Positions 10,467 through 19,743 of a DNA stretch of 46,079 nt are shown here, piece after piece (the stretch's first letter is position 1; every line of letters begins with the position of its first letter). This DNA comes from Kitasatospora sp. DSM 101779 (lineage in GTDB: Bacteria > Actinomycetota > Actinomycetes > Streptomycetales > Streptomycetaceae). The notes beneath the pieces are model-generated. The model was not told where the DNA came from, made no database searches, and worked only from the letters and a program-made list of their open reading frames with translations. The position numbers and the translations under genes are program-made. The DNA lies in NCBI RefSeq assembly GCF_025655475.1, contig NZ_JAHTIK010000001.1, positions 3,251,490 to 3,297,568 of the forward strand. Reading direction: 5' to 3'.

Positions 10467-13400
10467 ATGTCGCCACACCCTGAAACCCCCAGCTCGGCAA
10501 GCTCCACTGGCTTCGGCCCCAATGAGTGGCTCGTCGACGAGATCTACCAGCAGTACCTCCAGGACCCGAACTCGGTCGACCGAGCCTGGTGGGACTTTTT
10601 CGCCGACTACAAGCCCGGTACCGAGGTGACTCCAGTGACCCAGGCCGCAACCCAGGTCGGCCCCGCGCCGACCCCCGTTGCTGCTCCTGCTGCTCCTGCT
10701 GCCCCCGCCGCGCCGGCGCCCGCTGCACCGGCCGCGCCGGTCCAGCCGGCCGCCGCGCCGCTCGCAGCAGCCCCTGCCGCGCCGCCCGCGCCGAAGGCCG
10801 CCGCTCCGGCTGCGCCCGCGCCGGCCGCGCAGGGAACCGAGCTCGTCCAGCTGCGCGGTCCGGCGAAGGCCGTCGCCTCGAACATGGACGCCTCGCTGGA
10901 GGTGCCGACCGCGACGTCGGTGCGTGCCGTCCCGGCCAAGCTGCTGATCGACAACCGCATCGTCATCAACAACCACCTGCAGCGCGCCCGCGGTGGCAAG
11001 GTCTCCTTCACGCACCTGATCGGCTACGCCCTCGTTCAGGCCGTGAAGGCCTCGCCGGGCATGAACCACAGCTACAAGGTCGAGGACGGCAAGGCCTACC
11101 TGGTCAAGCCCGAGCACGTGAACCTCGGTCTGGCGATCGACCTGGTCAAGCCGAACGGCGACCGCCAGCTCGTCGTCGCCGCGATCAAGAAGGCCGAGAC
11201 CCTCGACTTCTTCGGCTTCTGGCAGGCCTACGAGGACATCGTCCGCCGCGCCCGCGCCAACAAGCTGACCATGGACGACTTCACCGGGGTCACCGTCTCG
11301 CTGACCAACCCCGGCGGCATCGGCACCGTCCACTCCGTGCCCCGCCTGATGCAGAACCAGGGCACCATCGTCGGCGTCGGCGCCATGGAGTACCCGGCCG
11401 AGTTCCAGGGCTCCTCCCCGGACACCCTCGCGCGCCTCGGCGTCTCCAAGATCATGACGCTCACCTCGACCTACGACCACCGCGTCATCCAGGGCGCCGC
11501 GTCGGGCGAGTTCCTGCGCACGATCCACCAGCTCCTGCTGGGCGAGCACGGCTTCTACGACGAGGTCTTCGAGTCGCTGCGCATCCCCTACGAGCCGGTG
11601 CGCTGGGCGACCGACGTCGCCGCCACCCACGACGACGAGGTCAACAAGACCGCCCGCGTCATGGAGCTCATCCACGCGTACCGCGTGCGCGGCCACCTCA
11701 TGGCCGACACCGACCCGCTGGAGTACAAGCAGCGCAAGCACCCCGACCTGGACGTCGTCCAGCACGGCCTCACCCTGTGGGACCTGGAGCGCGAGTTCGC
11801 CGTCGGCGGCTTCGGCGGCCAGAAGATGATGAAGCTCCGCGACATCCTCGGCCTGCTGCGCAACACCTACTGCCGCACCGTCGGCATCGAGTACATGCAC
11901 ATCCAGGACCCGAAGCAGCGCAAGTGGCTGCAGGAGCGCCTGGAGAAGCCGTACACCAAGCCCGAGCGCGAGGAGCAGCTGCGCATCCTGCGCCGCCTCA
12001 ACTCCGCCGAGGCCTTCGAAACGTTCCTGCAGACCAAGTACGTCGGGCAGAAGCGCTTCTCGCTGGAGGGCGGCGAGTCCCTGATCCCGCTGCTCGACGC
12101 GACGATCGACGCCGCCGCCGAGCACCGCCTGGACGAGGCCGTCATCGGCATGGCCCACCGCGGCCGTCTGAACGTGCTGGCGAACATCGTCGGCAAGCCG
12201 TACGCCCGGATCTTCGGCGAGTTCGAGGGCAACCTCGACCCGAAGTCGATGCACGGCTCCGGCGACGTGAAGTACCACCTGGGCGCCGAGGGCACCTTCA
12301 CCGGCCTGGACGGCGAGACCATCAAGGTCTCGCTCGCGGCGAACCCGTCGCACCTGGAGACGGTCGACCCGGTCGTCGAGGGCATCGTCCGCGCCAAGCA
12401 GGACGTCCTGGACCAGGGCGGCACCACCTTCCCGGTGCTCCCCATCCAGATCCACGGCGACGCGGCCTTCGCCGGCCAGGGCGTCGTCGCGGAGACCCTC
12501 AACATGTCGCAGCTGCGCGGCTACCGCACCGGCGGCACGATCCACCTCGTGGTCAACAACCAGGTCGGCTTCACCGCCGCCCCGGCGTCCTCGCGCTCGT
12601 CGATGTACTGCACCGACGTGGCCCGCATGATCGAGGCGCCGATCTTCCACGTGAACGGCGACGACCCCGAGGCCGTCGTCCGCGTCGCGCGGCTCGCCTT
12701 CGAATTCCGCCAGGAGTTCCACAAGGACGTCGTCATCGACCTCATCTGCTACCGCCGCCGCGGTCACAACGAGGCCGACAACCCGTCGTTCACCCAGCCG
12801 CTGATGTACGACCTGATCGACAAGAAGCGCTCGGTGCGCAAGCTGTACACCGAGGGCCTGATCGGTCGCGGCGACATCACCATGGAAGAGGCCGAGCAGG
12901 CGCTGCAGGACTTCCAGGGCCAGCTGGAGAAGGTCTTCGCCGAGGTGCGCGAGGCGGCCACCGCGCCGGCTCCGGCCACCAACGGCAAGCCGGTCGCCGA
13001 CTTCCCGGTCTCCATCCAGACCGGCATCTCCGAGGAGATGGTGAAGCGGATCGCCGCCTCGCAGGTCAACCTGCCGGAGTGGCTGACCGTCCACCCGCGT
13101 CTGCTGCCGCAGCTGCAGCGCCGCGCCGCGTCGGTCGAGGACAACACCATCGACTGGGCCATGGGCGAGACCCTCGCCATCGGCTCGCTGCTGATGGAGG
13201 GCCACCCCGTCCGCCTCGCCGGCCAGGACAGCCGCCGCGGCACCTTCGGCCAGCGCCACGCCGTCCTCATCGACCGCAACACCGGCGAGGACTACACGCC
13301 GCTGCTGTACCTGACCGAGGACCAGGCCCGCTTCACCGTCTACGACAGCCTGCTGTCGGAGTACGCGGCGATGGGCTTCGAGTACGGCTACTCGCTGACC

Positions 13401-14195
13401 CGCCCGAACGCGCTGGTCATGTGGGAGGCCCAGTTCGGCGACTTCGTCAACGGCGCCCAGACCATGGTGGACGAGTACATCGCCTCCGCCGAGCAGAAGT
13501 GGGGCCAGCACTCCGGCGTCGTCCTGCTGCTGCCGCACGGCTACGAGGGCCAGGGCCCGGACCACTCGTCCGCCCGCCCGGAGCGATTCCTCCAGCTCTG
13601 CGCGCAGAACAACATGACGGTCGCCATGCCGACCTCGCCCTCGAACTACTTCCACCTGCTCCGCTGGCAGGCCCACAACCCGCACCACAAGCCGCTCGTC
13701 GTCTTCACCCCGAAGTCGATGCTGCGTCTGAAGGCCGCGGCGTCGGGTACCGGCGAGTTCCTGTCCGGCTCGTTCCGGCCGGTCATCGGGGACACCACGG
13801 TGGACCCGTCGCAGGTGCGCAAGGTCGTCATCACCTCCGGCAAGTTCTACTACGACCTGGAGGCGGCCCGCACCGAGCGGGGTGTCACCGACACCGCCCT
13901 CGTCCGCGTCGAGCGGCTCTACCCGCTGCCGGTGGCCGAGCTCCAGGAGGAGCTGGCCCGCTACGGCGACGACGTCCAGTTCGTCTGGGCGCAGGAGGAG
14001 CCGGCCAACCAGGGTGCCTGGCCGTTCATCGCCATGAACCTGGTCGACCACCTGCAGGTCGTCGTGGGCCGCAACGCCAACGGCGCCCGCCTGCGCCGCG
14101 TCGCCCGGACGGCCTCCTCGGCCCCCGCGGTCGGCTCGGCCAAGCGTCACGCCGCCGAGCAGCAGGCCCTCGTCGACGAGGTGTTCGCACTCTGA
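10467..14195 (+). CDS. kgd: Multifunctional 2-oxoglutarate dehydrogenase E1 / E2-like fusion
   Basis: This 1242-residue protein is the actinobacterial OdhA/Kgd form of the TCA-cycle enzyme, combining an E2-like acyltransferase domain with a thiamine-diphosphate E1 domain. The N-terminus ([15 protein letters not shown]) matches the family. An Ala/Pro-rich linker (about 50-125) follows in place of a lipoyl domain. The acyltransferase-like core ends at [15 protein letters not shown]. The E1 part has [32 protein letters not shown] and the ThDP/metal region [37 protein letters not shown] lies in the transketolase-like domain. Length equals mycobacterial Kgd. It is alternatively named sucA or odhA. 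A Ser/Thr kinase gene follows at once, interesting because family members are controlled through kinase-phosphorylated GarA/OdhI. Confidence 0.96.
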   Translation: MSPHPETPSSASSTGFGPNEWLVDEIYQQYLQDPNSVDRAWWDFFADYKPGTEVTPVTQAATQVGPAPTPVAAPAAPAAPAAPAPAAPAAPVQPAAAPLAAAPAAPPAPKAAAPAAPAPAAQGTELVQLRGPAKAVASNMDASLEVPTATSVRAVPAKLLIDNRIVINNHLQRARGGKVSFTHLIGYALVQAVKASPGMNHSYKVEDGKAYLVKPEHVNLGLAIDLVKPNGDRQLVVAAIKKAETLDFFGFWQAYEDIVRRARANKLTMDDFTGVTVSLTNPGGIGTVHSVPRLMQNQGTIVGVGAMEYPAEFQGSSPDTLARLGVSKIMTLTSTYDHRVIQGAASGEFLRTIHQLLLGEHGFYDEVFESLRIPYEPVRWATDVAATHDDEVNKTARVMELIHAYRVRGHLMADTDPLEYKQRKHPDLDVVQHGLTLWDLEREFAVGGFGGQKMMKLRDILGLLRNTYCRTVGIEYMHIQDPKQRKWLQERLEKPYTKPEREEQLRILRRLNSAEAFETFLQTKYVGQKRFSLEGGESLIPLLDATIDAAAEHRLDEAVIGMAHRGRLNVLANIVGKPYARIFGEFEGNLDPKSMHGSGDVKYHLGAEGTFTGLDGETIKVSLAANPSHLETVDPVVEGIVRAKQDVLDQGGTTFPVLPIQIHGDAAFAGQGVVAETLNMSQLRGYRTGGTIHLVVNNQVGFTAAPASSRSSMYCTDVARMIEAPIFHVNGDDPEAVVRVARLAFEFRQEFHKDVVIDLICYRRRGHNEADNPSFTQPLMYDLIDKKRSVRKLYTEGLIGRGDITMEEAEQALQDFQGQLEKVFAEVREAATAPAPATNGKPVADFPVSIQTGISEEMVKRIAASQVNLPEWLTVHPRLLPQLQRRAASVEDNTIDWAMGETLAIGSLLMEGHPVRLAGQDSRRGTFGQRHAVLIDRNTGEDYTPLLYLTEDQARFTVYDSLLSEYAAMGFEYGYSLTRPNALVMWEAQFGDFVNGAQTMVDEYIASAEQKWGQHSGVVLLLPHGYEGQGPDHSSARPERFLQLCAQNNMTVAMPTSPSNYFHLLRWQAHNPHHKPLVVFTPKSMLRLKAAASGTGEFLSGSFRPVIGDTTVDPSQVRKVVITSGKFYYDLEAARTERGVTDTALVRVERLYPLPVAELQEELARYGDDVQFVWAQEEPANQGAWPFIAMNLVDHLQVVVGRNANGARLRRVARTASSAPAVGSAKRHAAEQQALVDEVFAL

Positions 14196-14222
14196 CGCAC
14201 CGTCACTGACACCGCGTCACCC

Positions 14223-14257
14223 GGGCCCGGTCCCGCCGTCCAGGCGGGGCCGGGCCC
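14223..14257 (+). terminator. Terminator of the 2-oxoglutarate dehydrogenase gene
   Basis: GGGCCCGGTCCCGCC (14223-14237) pairs with GGCGGGGCCGGGCCC (14243-14257), 15 bp with one G-T wobble, loop GTCCA, then TGCCTTTCC. Confidence 0.75.
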
Positions 14258-14364
14258 TGCCTTTCCCCACGAACGCGGCGGCCCCTGACGCCCCGGCTCA
14301 CCTGCCGGGCCGTCAGGTCGCTACGGTAGGGCGCGTCGTACCGCACCTTCGGGGGAGCCGCCGC

Positions 14365-16185
14365 ATGTCCAACGATCTGCCGTCCGTGTTCCAGCCGCTG
14401 CAGCCGGAGGACCCGAGGGAGGTCGGCGGCTACCGGGTCTTCGCCCGGCTCGGCGCCGGCGGCATGGGCCGGGTGTACCTCTCCTACACCCCGGGCGGTC
14501 GGCCGGTCGCGCTGAAGGTGGTCCGTGCGGAGTTCGCCGAGGACGGGGAGTTCCGGCGGCGCTTCGCCCAGGAGGTCGCCAACGCCCAGCGCATCCACGG
14601 CCTGTACACCGCGCAGGTGATCGACGCCGGTCCGGACGCCGGTGCGCCGTGGCTGGTCACCGCGTACGTGCCCGGCCCCTCGCTGCAGCAGGTGATCCGC
14701 GAGCACGGCGCGCTGCCGCCGCGCACCGTGCTGCTGCTGATCGGCGGCATCGCCGAGGCGCTGCAGGCGATCCACAGCGTCCAGGTGGTGCACCGGGACC
14801 TCAAGCCGGCCAACGTGCTGGTCGCCTCGGACGGCCCGCGGGTGATCGACTTCGGCATCGCCCGGGCCGCGGACGCCACCGCGCTCACCGGGACGGGGTA
14901 CCGGATCGGCTCCCCCGCGTTCATGTCGCCCGAGCAGGCGCAGGGCGGACCGGTCACCGCCGCCACCGACGTCTTCGCGCTCGGTGCGCTGGCGGCGTAT
15001 GCGGCCGGCGGCGCACCGCCGTTCGGCGAGGGCCCGGACACCGCGGTGCTCTACCGGGTGGTGCACGAGGAACCGGACCTGGCGGCCGTCCCCGCGGGCC
15101 TGCGCGAGCTGATGGCCAGCTGCCTGGCCAAGGACCCGGCGCAGCGCCCCACTCCGGCCGAGGTCATCGAGGCGGCGCGCAGCCACCCCGCGGTGGGCGG
15201 CCAGCTGCGGTTCGCCGAGGACTGGCTGCCCGTCCAGGTGAACACCGAGATCACGCGCCGCTCGGACCTGCCGCGCACCCCGCCGACCCCACTGCCGGCG
15301 CCGCCCGCCACGCCGCCGATGCCGACCGTCCCGGCCACCGCGCCGGCGATCGGCGCCCCGCCGGCCGCCGCCCCGCAGTACCCGGCGCCGCAGTCCCACC
15401 GCCCGACGGCCCCGTACCCGGCGGCCCCGTACCCGACCGTGCCGGCCGGTGCGGTGCCGCCGCCGGTGGGTGTGTTCGGGCCGCCGCAGCCGGCCGGCGC
15501 CCCGACCGCGCCGGTGGCGCCCGGCCCGCAGCCCGGCCGGCCCGCTCCGGGCGAGCCCGTCCGCCGGGGCGTCTCCTGGCGGACCCTGCTGGTCGTGGCC
15601 GCGGCGACGGCGGTGGTGGGCACGGCCGTCGGTGTGGCCCTGACCTCCGGCGACGACGACGGCGGCACCGGCGGCGGCACGCCGACCGTGCAGGCCGGCG
15701 GCACCCGCACGGCCGGTCAGGCGACGGCCGGCGGCTCGCAGGACTCGGCGGCGCCGACTGCCGCGCAGGGCGCCAAGGGCGGGTCCACCGGGAAGCCGGC
15801 CGGCGGGTACACGGCGGTCTACACCGACCAGGTGCTGTCCAGCCCCGACTACTCGTACGTCTTCGACCTGACGGCCGGCAAGGTGGTGTCCTCCTCGACC
15901 TCCCCGGCCTGGGTGCTGGAGCCGAGTTACGGCCACTTCAACTGGTCGAGCGGCTCGGACGCCTTCCTGACCACCGAGAGCCACCTCACCCCGGCCGAGT
16001 GCGCGGCGGGCGTCGAGCAGCAGCCGGTGGCCGACGTGAAGTACGACGCGCTGCCGGTCGGCGGGCTGTTCTGCCTGCGCAACCGGGAGAACGGCGGCAT
16101 CGTCGTGGTGAGGACGGTCGAGCAGGGCAGCACCAGCAATGCGCGGGCGAAGGTCTCGATCAGCTACTTCCGCCGCAACGGCTGA
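14365..16185 (+). CDS. Transmembrane Ser/Thr protein kinase (PknB-like)
   Basis: This 606-residue eukaryotic-type kinase has the glycine loop LGAGGMGRVY (29-38), catalytic Lys51 in VALKVV, HRDLKPAN with Asp145, DFGIA (162-166) and the activation-segment motif SPAFMSPEQA. Residues about 290-400 form a Pro/Ala-rich juxtamembrane linker. One transmembrane helix follows (TLLVVAAATAVVGTAVGVAL, about 409-428), then a Gly/Thr-rich linker and an extracellular C-terminal domain of about 130 residues that is not a PASTA repeat. The two extracellular Cys pairs suggest a folded sensor. GGGGGAG precedes the ATG. Substrates are unknown. Confidence 0.93.
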   Translation: MSNDLPSVFQPLQPEDPREVGGYRVFARLGAGGMGRVYLSYTPGGRPVALKVVRAEFAEDGEFRRRFAQEVANAQRIHGLYTAQVIDAGPDAGAPWLVTAYVPGPSLQQVIREHGALPPRTVLLLIGGIAEALQAIHSVQVVHRDLKPANVLVASDGPRVIDFGIARAADATALTGTGYRIGSPAFMSPEQAQGGPVTAATDVFALGALAAYAAGGAPPFGEGPDTAVLYRVVHEEPDLAAVPAGLRELMASCLAKDPAQRPTPAEVIEAARSHPAVGGQLRFAEDWLPVQVNTEITRRSDLPRTPPTPLPAPPATPPMPTVPATAPAIGAPPAAAPQYPAPQSHRPTAPYPAAPYPTVPAGAVPPPVGVFGPPQPAGAPTAPVAPGPQPGRPAPGEPVRRGVSWRTLLVVAAATAVVGTAVGVALTSGDDDGGTGGGTPTVQAGGTRTAGQATAGGSQDSAAPTAAQGAKGGSTGKPAGGYTAVYTDQVLSSPDYSYVFDLTAGKVVSSSTSPAWVLEPSYGHFNWSSGSDAFLTTESHLTPAECAAGVEQQPVADVKYDALPVGGLFCLRNRENGGIVVVRTVEQGSTSNARAKVSISYFRRNG

Positions 16186-16237
16186 CCTGCGGCGGACTAT
16201 TCTGACCGGGTCACACCCCACCGGACCGGAGCACAGC

Positions 16238-16417
16238 GTGTACTTCACCGACCGAGGCATCGAGGAGCTGGAGAGCCGTCGCGGCGACGAGGAGGTCACC
16301 TTCGAGTGGCTGGCCGAGCGGCTGCGGGAGTTCGTCGACCTCAACCCGGACTTCGAGATCCCGGTCGAGCGGCTGGCCACCTGGCTGGCCCGGCTCGACG
16401 ACGAGGACGAGGACTGA
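16238..16417 (+). CDS. Small conserved DUF6104-family protein
   Basis: A 59-residue acidic soluble protein opening YFTDRGIEELESRRGDEEV and ending ARLDDEDED, the full-length form of the DUF6104 family of Streptomyces. No catalytic motif is visible and the function is unknown. The GTG at 16238 is chosen because the conserved sequence begins exactly there and the upstream part of the frame is not protein-like. It starts 52 bp after the kinase stop codon and may share its transcript; a strong terminator follows. Confidence 0.85.
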   Translation: MYFTDRGIEELESRRGDEEVTFEWLAERLREFVDLNPDFEIPVERLATWLARLDDEDED

Positions 16418-16445
16418 TCCGCAGCACCGCACGCACCCGCGTGAC

Positions 16446-16479
16446 GAGGGCCCGGAAGGCATCCGCCTTCCGGGCCCTC
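16446..16479 (+). terminator. Terminator after the DUF6104 gene
   Basis: GAGGGCCCGGAAGGC (16446-16460) pairs perfectly with 16465-16479, a 15-bp stem with loop ATCC. Confidence 0.8.
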
Positions 16480-16499
16480 ACCCGTCTCGGGGTCGCGGT

Positions 16500-16529
16500 G
16501 TCGGGGTCGAGTCGGGGTCGAGTCGGGGT
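16500..16529. repeat. 11-bp tandem repeat, 2.7 copies
   Basis: GTCGGGGTCGA is repeated head to tail from 16500 and ends at the first base of the TTGACT -35 element of the next promoter. Confidence 0.75.
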
Positions 16530-16585
16530 TGACTTCGCCACCTCGCGATATATCGTGTCTATCAGTCGACGCGATATACATCGCG
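16529..16585 (+). promoter_or_regulatory. DUF4097-padR promoter with two PadR-like operators
   Basis: TTGACT (16529-16534) and TATCGT (16551-16556) form a sigma70 promoter with a 16-nt spacer. A perfect palindrome CGATATATCG (16546-16555) overlaps the -10 element. A second inverted repeat, CGCGAT-ATAC-ATCGCG, lies at 16570-16585. Both share CGCGATATA. AT-rich palindromes of this sort are usual targets of PadR repressors, so autoregulation by the downstream PadR is likely but inferred. Confidence 0.65.
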
Positions 16586-16605
16586 AAACGGGAGGACGGG
16601 GAACC

Positions 16606-17511
16606 ATGAGCGAGTGGACGGTCGAACAGCCCGACAGGATCACCATCGACGAGCCCGTCGAGGCCCTGCACGTACGGATCATGAGCGGCGCGGTCAACGT
16701 GGTGGCCACCGACGGCCCGGCCCGCCTGGAGGTCACCGAGCTGGAGGGCGAGCCCCTCAACGTCGACCTGACCGACGGCGTGCTCACCGTGGCCTACAAG
16801 GACTTCGACTGGAACGAGCTCAGCGAGACGGTGAAGTCCGTCCAGTCGGTGAAGGCCTTCCTCTCCTCGCTGCGCCGCAAGCGCCGCGCCGTGGTCTCGC
16901 TCGCCGTACCGGCCGGCACCGAGGTCCGGATCGGCTCCGCCTCCGCGGACACCACGGTCTCCGGGATCACCGGCCCGGTCTCCGTGCACGGTGCCAGCGG
17001 CGCCACCACCCTGGTCGGGCTCTCCGGCCGGATCCAGGCCAACACCGTCTCCGGCGACGTGGACGCCCAGTCGGTCTCCGGCGAGCTGCGGGTCAAGACC
17101 GTGTCCGGCCAGCTCACCGTGGTCGCCGGCACCGCCGACAAGGTGCAGGCCAGGACGGTCAGCGGCGCGGTCACCCTGGACCTCGACGTCCAGACGCCCA
17201 CCGACATCACCGTCAGCACGGTCAGCGGCCCCGTCGGCGTCCGGCTGCCGTCGGTGGCCGACGCCAAGGTCGAGGCCGGCACCACCACCGGCGACGTCAC
17301 CTCCACCTTCGCCGAGCTCACCGTGGCCGGCAGCTGGGGCGCCAAGCGGCTCTCCGGCCAGCTCGGCAGCGGCACCGGCCGCCTCCAGGTGACCACGGTC
17401 TCCGGCGCGATCACGGTGCTGCACCGGCCGGAGGACGAGGACGCGCCCCCCGCCAAGGAGCTCACCGGCGGCCCCGACCTGACCAAGCCCGACCTGACCA
17501 AGGAGGCCTGA
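16606..17511 (+). CDS. DUF4097-family beta-strand-repeat protein
   Basis: This 301-residue protein consists mostly of short beta-strand repeats with the recurring motif TVSG (ANTVSGDVDAQSVSGELRVKTVSG and similar), about residues 100-275. This is the beta-helix-like DUF4097 (adhesin-like) fold. There is no signal peptide or membrane segment, so it appears cytoplasmic. The ATG at 16606 has GGAGG 10 nt upstream. The stop codon is 3 bp before the PadR start, so the two are co-transcribed and probably translationally coupled. The biochemical role is unknown; DUF4097-PadR pairs are common in actinomycetes. Confidence 0.85.
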   Translation: MSEWTVEQPDRITIDEPVEALHVRIMSGAVNVVATDGPARLEVTELEGEPLNVDLTDGVLTVAYKDFDWNELSETVKSVQSVKAFLSSLRRKRRAVVSLAVPAGTEVRIGSASADTTVSGITGPVSVHGASGATTLVGLSGRIQANTVSGDVDAQSVSGELRVKTVSGQLTVVAGTADKVQARTVSGAVTLDLDVQTPTDITVSTVSGPVGVRLPSVADAKVEAGTTTGDVTSTFAELTVAGSWGAKRLSGQLGSGTGRLQVTTVSGAITVLHRPEDEDAPPAKELTGGPDLTKPDLTKEA

Positions 17512-17514
17512 GCG

Positions 17515-18525
17515 ATGTCCCCCGTCTTCGGCCACGGCCGGCTCCGGCTGTACCTCCTCAAGCTGCTCGACGAGTCCCCGCGGCACGGCTACGAGGTGAT
17601 CCGCCTGCTGGAGGAGCGCTTCCAGGGCCTCTACGCGCCGTCCGCCGGCACGGTCTACCCGCGGCTCGCCAAGCTGGAGAAGGAGGGCCTGGTCACCCAC
17701 AGCACGGAGGGCGGCCGCAAGATCTACCGGCTCACCGACGCGGGCCGCGCCGAGCTGGCCGCCCGTCAGGACGAGCTCGCCGAGCTGGAGGTGGAGATCC
17801 GCGACTCGGTCGCCCACCTCGCCGGCGCGATCCGCGAGGACGTCCGGGACACCGCCAAGGACCTCCGCGAGGAGCTCTGGGGCGCCGCCCGCAAGGCCCC
17901 CCGCCCGGAGACCGCACCCGGCGGCGACCCGTGGGCCGGCCCCTGGGGCGACAAGGAGGCCTGGCAGCGCGCCAAGGAGGAGTACGAGCGGTTCAAGTCG
18001 CAGGCCAAGGAGCAGGCCAAGCGCGCCAAGGAGCAGGAGCGCGCCGCCAAGGCCAAGGCGAAGGCCGCCGAGGCGGAGGCCCGCCGGCTGCGCGAGCAGT
18101 CCAGGGCCGCCCGCACCGCCGCCCAGCAGGAGGCGCTGCGGATCAAGCGGCGGGTGGAGGAGCAGGTCCGCGAGCACACGGCCCGCGGCGAATGGTCCAC
18201 CGGTCTGGCCGAGGGTCTGGCCGAGCTCACCCGCAGCCTCGGCGGTCTGGCGGACGCCGCCCGCTGGGGCCACCCCGCCCCGGCCGAGGAGGTCCGGATC
18301 ACCCGGATCGACCTCGACGAGGACGGCGCGGACGACGGCACCGAGGAACTGCCCGGCTGGGCGCGGACCGATCCGGACGCCGACCCGGCCCGCGAGCTGG
18401 AGCGGCTGCTCGACCGCTTCCGCGACCACGTCCGGGACACCGCCCGCGACAGCGGGGTGACCGGCGATCAGCTGGCCCGCGCACAGGCGACGCTGACCGC
18501 CGCGGCCAAGCGGCTGTTCGGCTGA
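17515..18525 (+). CDS. PadR-family transcriptional regulator with long C-terminal extension
   Basis: This 336-residue protein has an N-terminal PadR winged helix (LRLYLLKLLDESPRHGYEVI, then APSAGTVYPRLAKLEKEGLV, residues 8-65). The usual effector/dimer region follows. Residues about 145-220 are a highly charged Ala/Lys/Glu/Arg-rich helix, likely a coiled coil. PadR proteins are usually about 110-200 residues, so the C-terminal half is an extension seen in actinomycetes. It probably represses its own operon through the repeats at 16546-16585. Confidence 0.9.
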   Translation: MSPVFGHGRLRLYLLKLLDESPRHGYEVIRLLEERFQGLYAPSAGTVYPRLAKLEKEGLVTHSTEGGRKIYRLTDAGRAELAARQDELAELEVEIRDSVAHLAGAIREDVRDTAKDLREELWGAARKAPRPETAPGGDPWAGPWGDKEAWQRAKEEYERFKSQAKEQAKRAKEQERAAKAKAKAAEAEARRLREQSRAARTAAQQEALRIKRRVEEQVREHTARGEWSTGLAEGLAELTRSLGGLADAARWGHPAPAEEVRITRIDLDEDGADDGTEELPGWARTDPDADPARELERLLDRFRDHVRDTARDSGVTGDQLARAQATLTAAAKRLFG

Positions 18526-18538
18526 GCACACGGCACGG

Positions 18539-18576
18539 CGGAGGCCCTGGCGGACTGCGGTCCGCCAGGGCCTCCG
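18539..18576. terminator. Bidirectional terminator between padR and the dehydrogenase gene
   Basis: CGGAGGCCCTGGCGGAC (18539-18555) pairs perfectly over 17 bp with 18560-18576, loop TGCG. It lies between two convergent genes. Confidence 0.85.
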
Positions 18577-18580
18577 TGGT

Positions 18581-18649
18581 GTCAGGGCGCGGTCCGCAGG
18601 GTCAGGGCGCGGTCCGCAGGGTCAGGGCGCGGTCCGCAGGGTCAGGGCG
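18581..18649. repeat. 20-bp tandem repeat, about 3.5 copies, at the 3' end of the dehydrogenase gene
   Basis: GTCAGGGCGCGGTCCGCAGG is repeated exactly at 18581, 18601 and 18621, with a partial fourth copy (GTCAGGGCG) at 18641-18649 that includes the dehydrogenase stop codon (18642-18644). It looks like slippage duplication of the gene end. Confidence 0.95.
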
Positions 18650-19604
18650 TCAGCACGATCTTGCCGAAGACGTCGCCCTTGGCGAGCCGGGCGAATCCGT
18701 CGCGGGCCTCGGTGAGCGGCAGGACGGAGTCGATGACCGGCCGCACCCCGGTGTTGGCGCAGAGCGCCAGCAGGCCGGCGAGCTCCTCCTTGGTGCCCAT
18801 GGTGGAGCCGACCACCTTGAGCTCCAGGAAGAAGATCCGGTTCAGCTCGGCGGCCTTCGGGCTCGGGCCCGAGGTGGCGCCGGAGATGACGATGGTTCCG
18901 CCCGGGCGCAGCGACTTCACCGAGTGCGACCAGGTGGCGGCGCCCACCGTCTCCATCACGGCGTCCACCCGCTCGGGCAGCCGGGCGCCGCTCTCGAAGG
19001 CGGCGTCGGCGCCGAGCTCCACCGCGCGGGCGCGCTTGGCCTCGTCCCGTCCGGTGACCCAGACCCGCAGGCCGGCGGCCTTGGCGAGGACGACCAGCGC
19101 GGTGGAGACACCGCCGCCGGCGCCCTGGACGAGGACGGTGTCGCCGGGCTTGACGCCGGCGTTGGTGAAGAGCATCCGGTAGGCCGTCAGCCAGGCGGTG
19201 GGCAGGCAGGCGGCCTGTTCGAAGGTCAGCTCCGCCGGCTTGGGCAGCAGGTTCCAGGTGGGGACGGCGACCTTGCCGGCGAAGGTGCCCTGGTAGCGCT
19301 CGGTCAGGATGGAGCGCGGCTCGTCCGGGCCGACCCCGTGACCGCTCTGGCCGACGACGGAGTGGATGACGACCTCGTTGCCGTGCTCGTCGACGCCGGC
19401 GGCGTCGCAGCCGAGGATCATCGGCAGTCGCTCGGCGGGCAGGCCGACTCCGCGCAGCGACCAGAGGTCGTGGTGGTTGAGGGTGGCGGCCCTGACGGTG
19501 ACGACGCTCCAGCCCTCGCGGGCCTCGGGCTCCGGGAGTTCGCCCAACTCCAGTGCGCTCAGCGGGTCGTCCGGATCGATGCGGGCGGCGTAGGCAGCGA
19601 ACAT
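18642..19604 (-). CDS. Zinc-binding-dehydrogenase/quinone-oxidoreductase-family protein (MDR)
   Basis: This 320-residue medium-chain dehydrogenase/reductase has a GroES-like N-terminal domain (VRAATLNHHDLWSLRGVG, MILGCDAAG) and a Rossmann NAD(P)-binding domain with the motif VLVQGAGGGVSTALVVLAKAAGL (about residues 148-170). The structural four-cysteine zinc cluster is absent, as in quinone oxidoreductases, so zinc dependence is doubtful. The substrate is unknown. The ATG at 19604 (MFAAYAARID) is preferred to an upstream ATG at 19649, because the first 15 residues of the longer form do not resemble the family; the ribosome site is weak either way. Confidence 0.88.
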   Translation of the reverse strand: MFAAYAARIDPDDPLSALELGELPEPEAREGWSVVTVRAATLNHHDLWSLRGVGLPAERLPMILGCDAAGVDEHGNEVVIHSVVGQSGHGVGPDEPRSILTERYQGTFAGKVAVPTWNLLPKPAELTFEQAACLPTAWLTAYRMLFTNAGVKPGDTVLVQGAGGGVSTALVVLAKAAGLRVWVTGRDEAKRARAVELGADAAFESGARLPERVDAVMETVGAATWSHSVKSLRPGGTIVISGATSGPSPKAAELNRIFFLELKVVGSTMGTKEELAGLLALCANTGVRPVIDSVLPLTEARDGFARLAKGDVFGKIVLTP

Positions 19605-19681
19605 GGTCCGGACGATATCGGCGCGGGCGGGGCGGCCGGTACCACGCAACCGTGTGACCTGCGCTACCGCAGGAACGCACC

Positions 19682-19716
19682 GGGGGCGCGTGGAGGCATT
19701 GCCTCCGCGCGCCCCC
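19682..19716 (-). terminator. Terminator of the malic enzyme gene
   Basis: GGGGGCGCGTGGAGGC (19682-19697) pairs with GCCTCCGCGCGCCCCC (19701-19716), a 16-bp stem with one T-G wobble and an ATT loop, 27 bp past the malic enzyme stop codon. Confidence 0.8.
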
Positions 19717-19743
19717 TGGGTGGTACGCCCGGGCGATGGGCCG

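Noticed and set aside
10413..14150. Very long open frame antisense to the 2-oxoglutarate dehydrogenase gene
   Set aside because: It mirrors the real gene's codon bias; the translation is Val/Asp/Leu/Arg low complexity, and the + strand gene is unmistakable.
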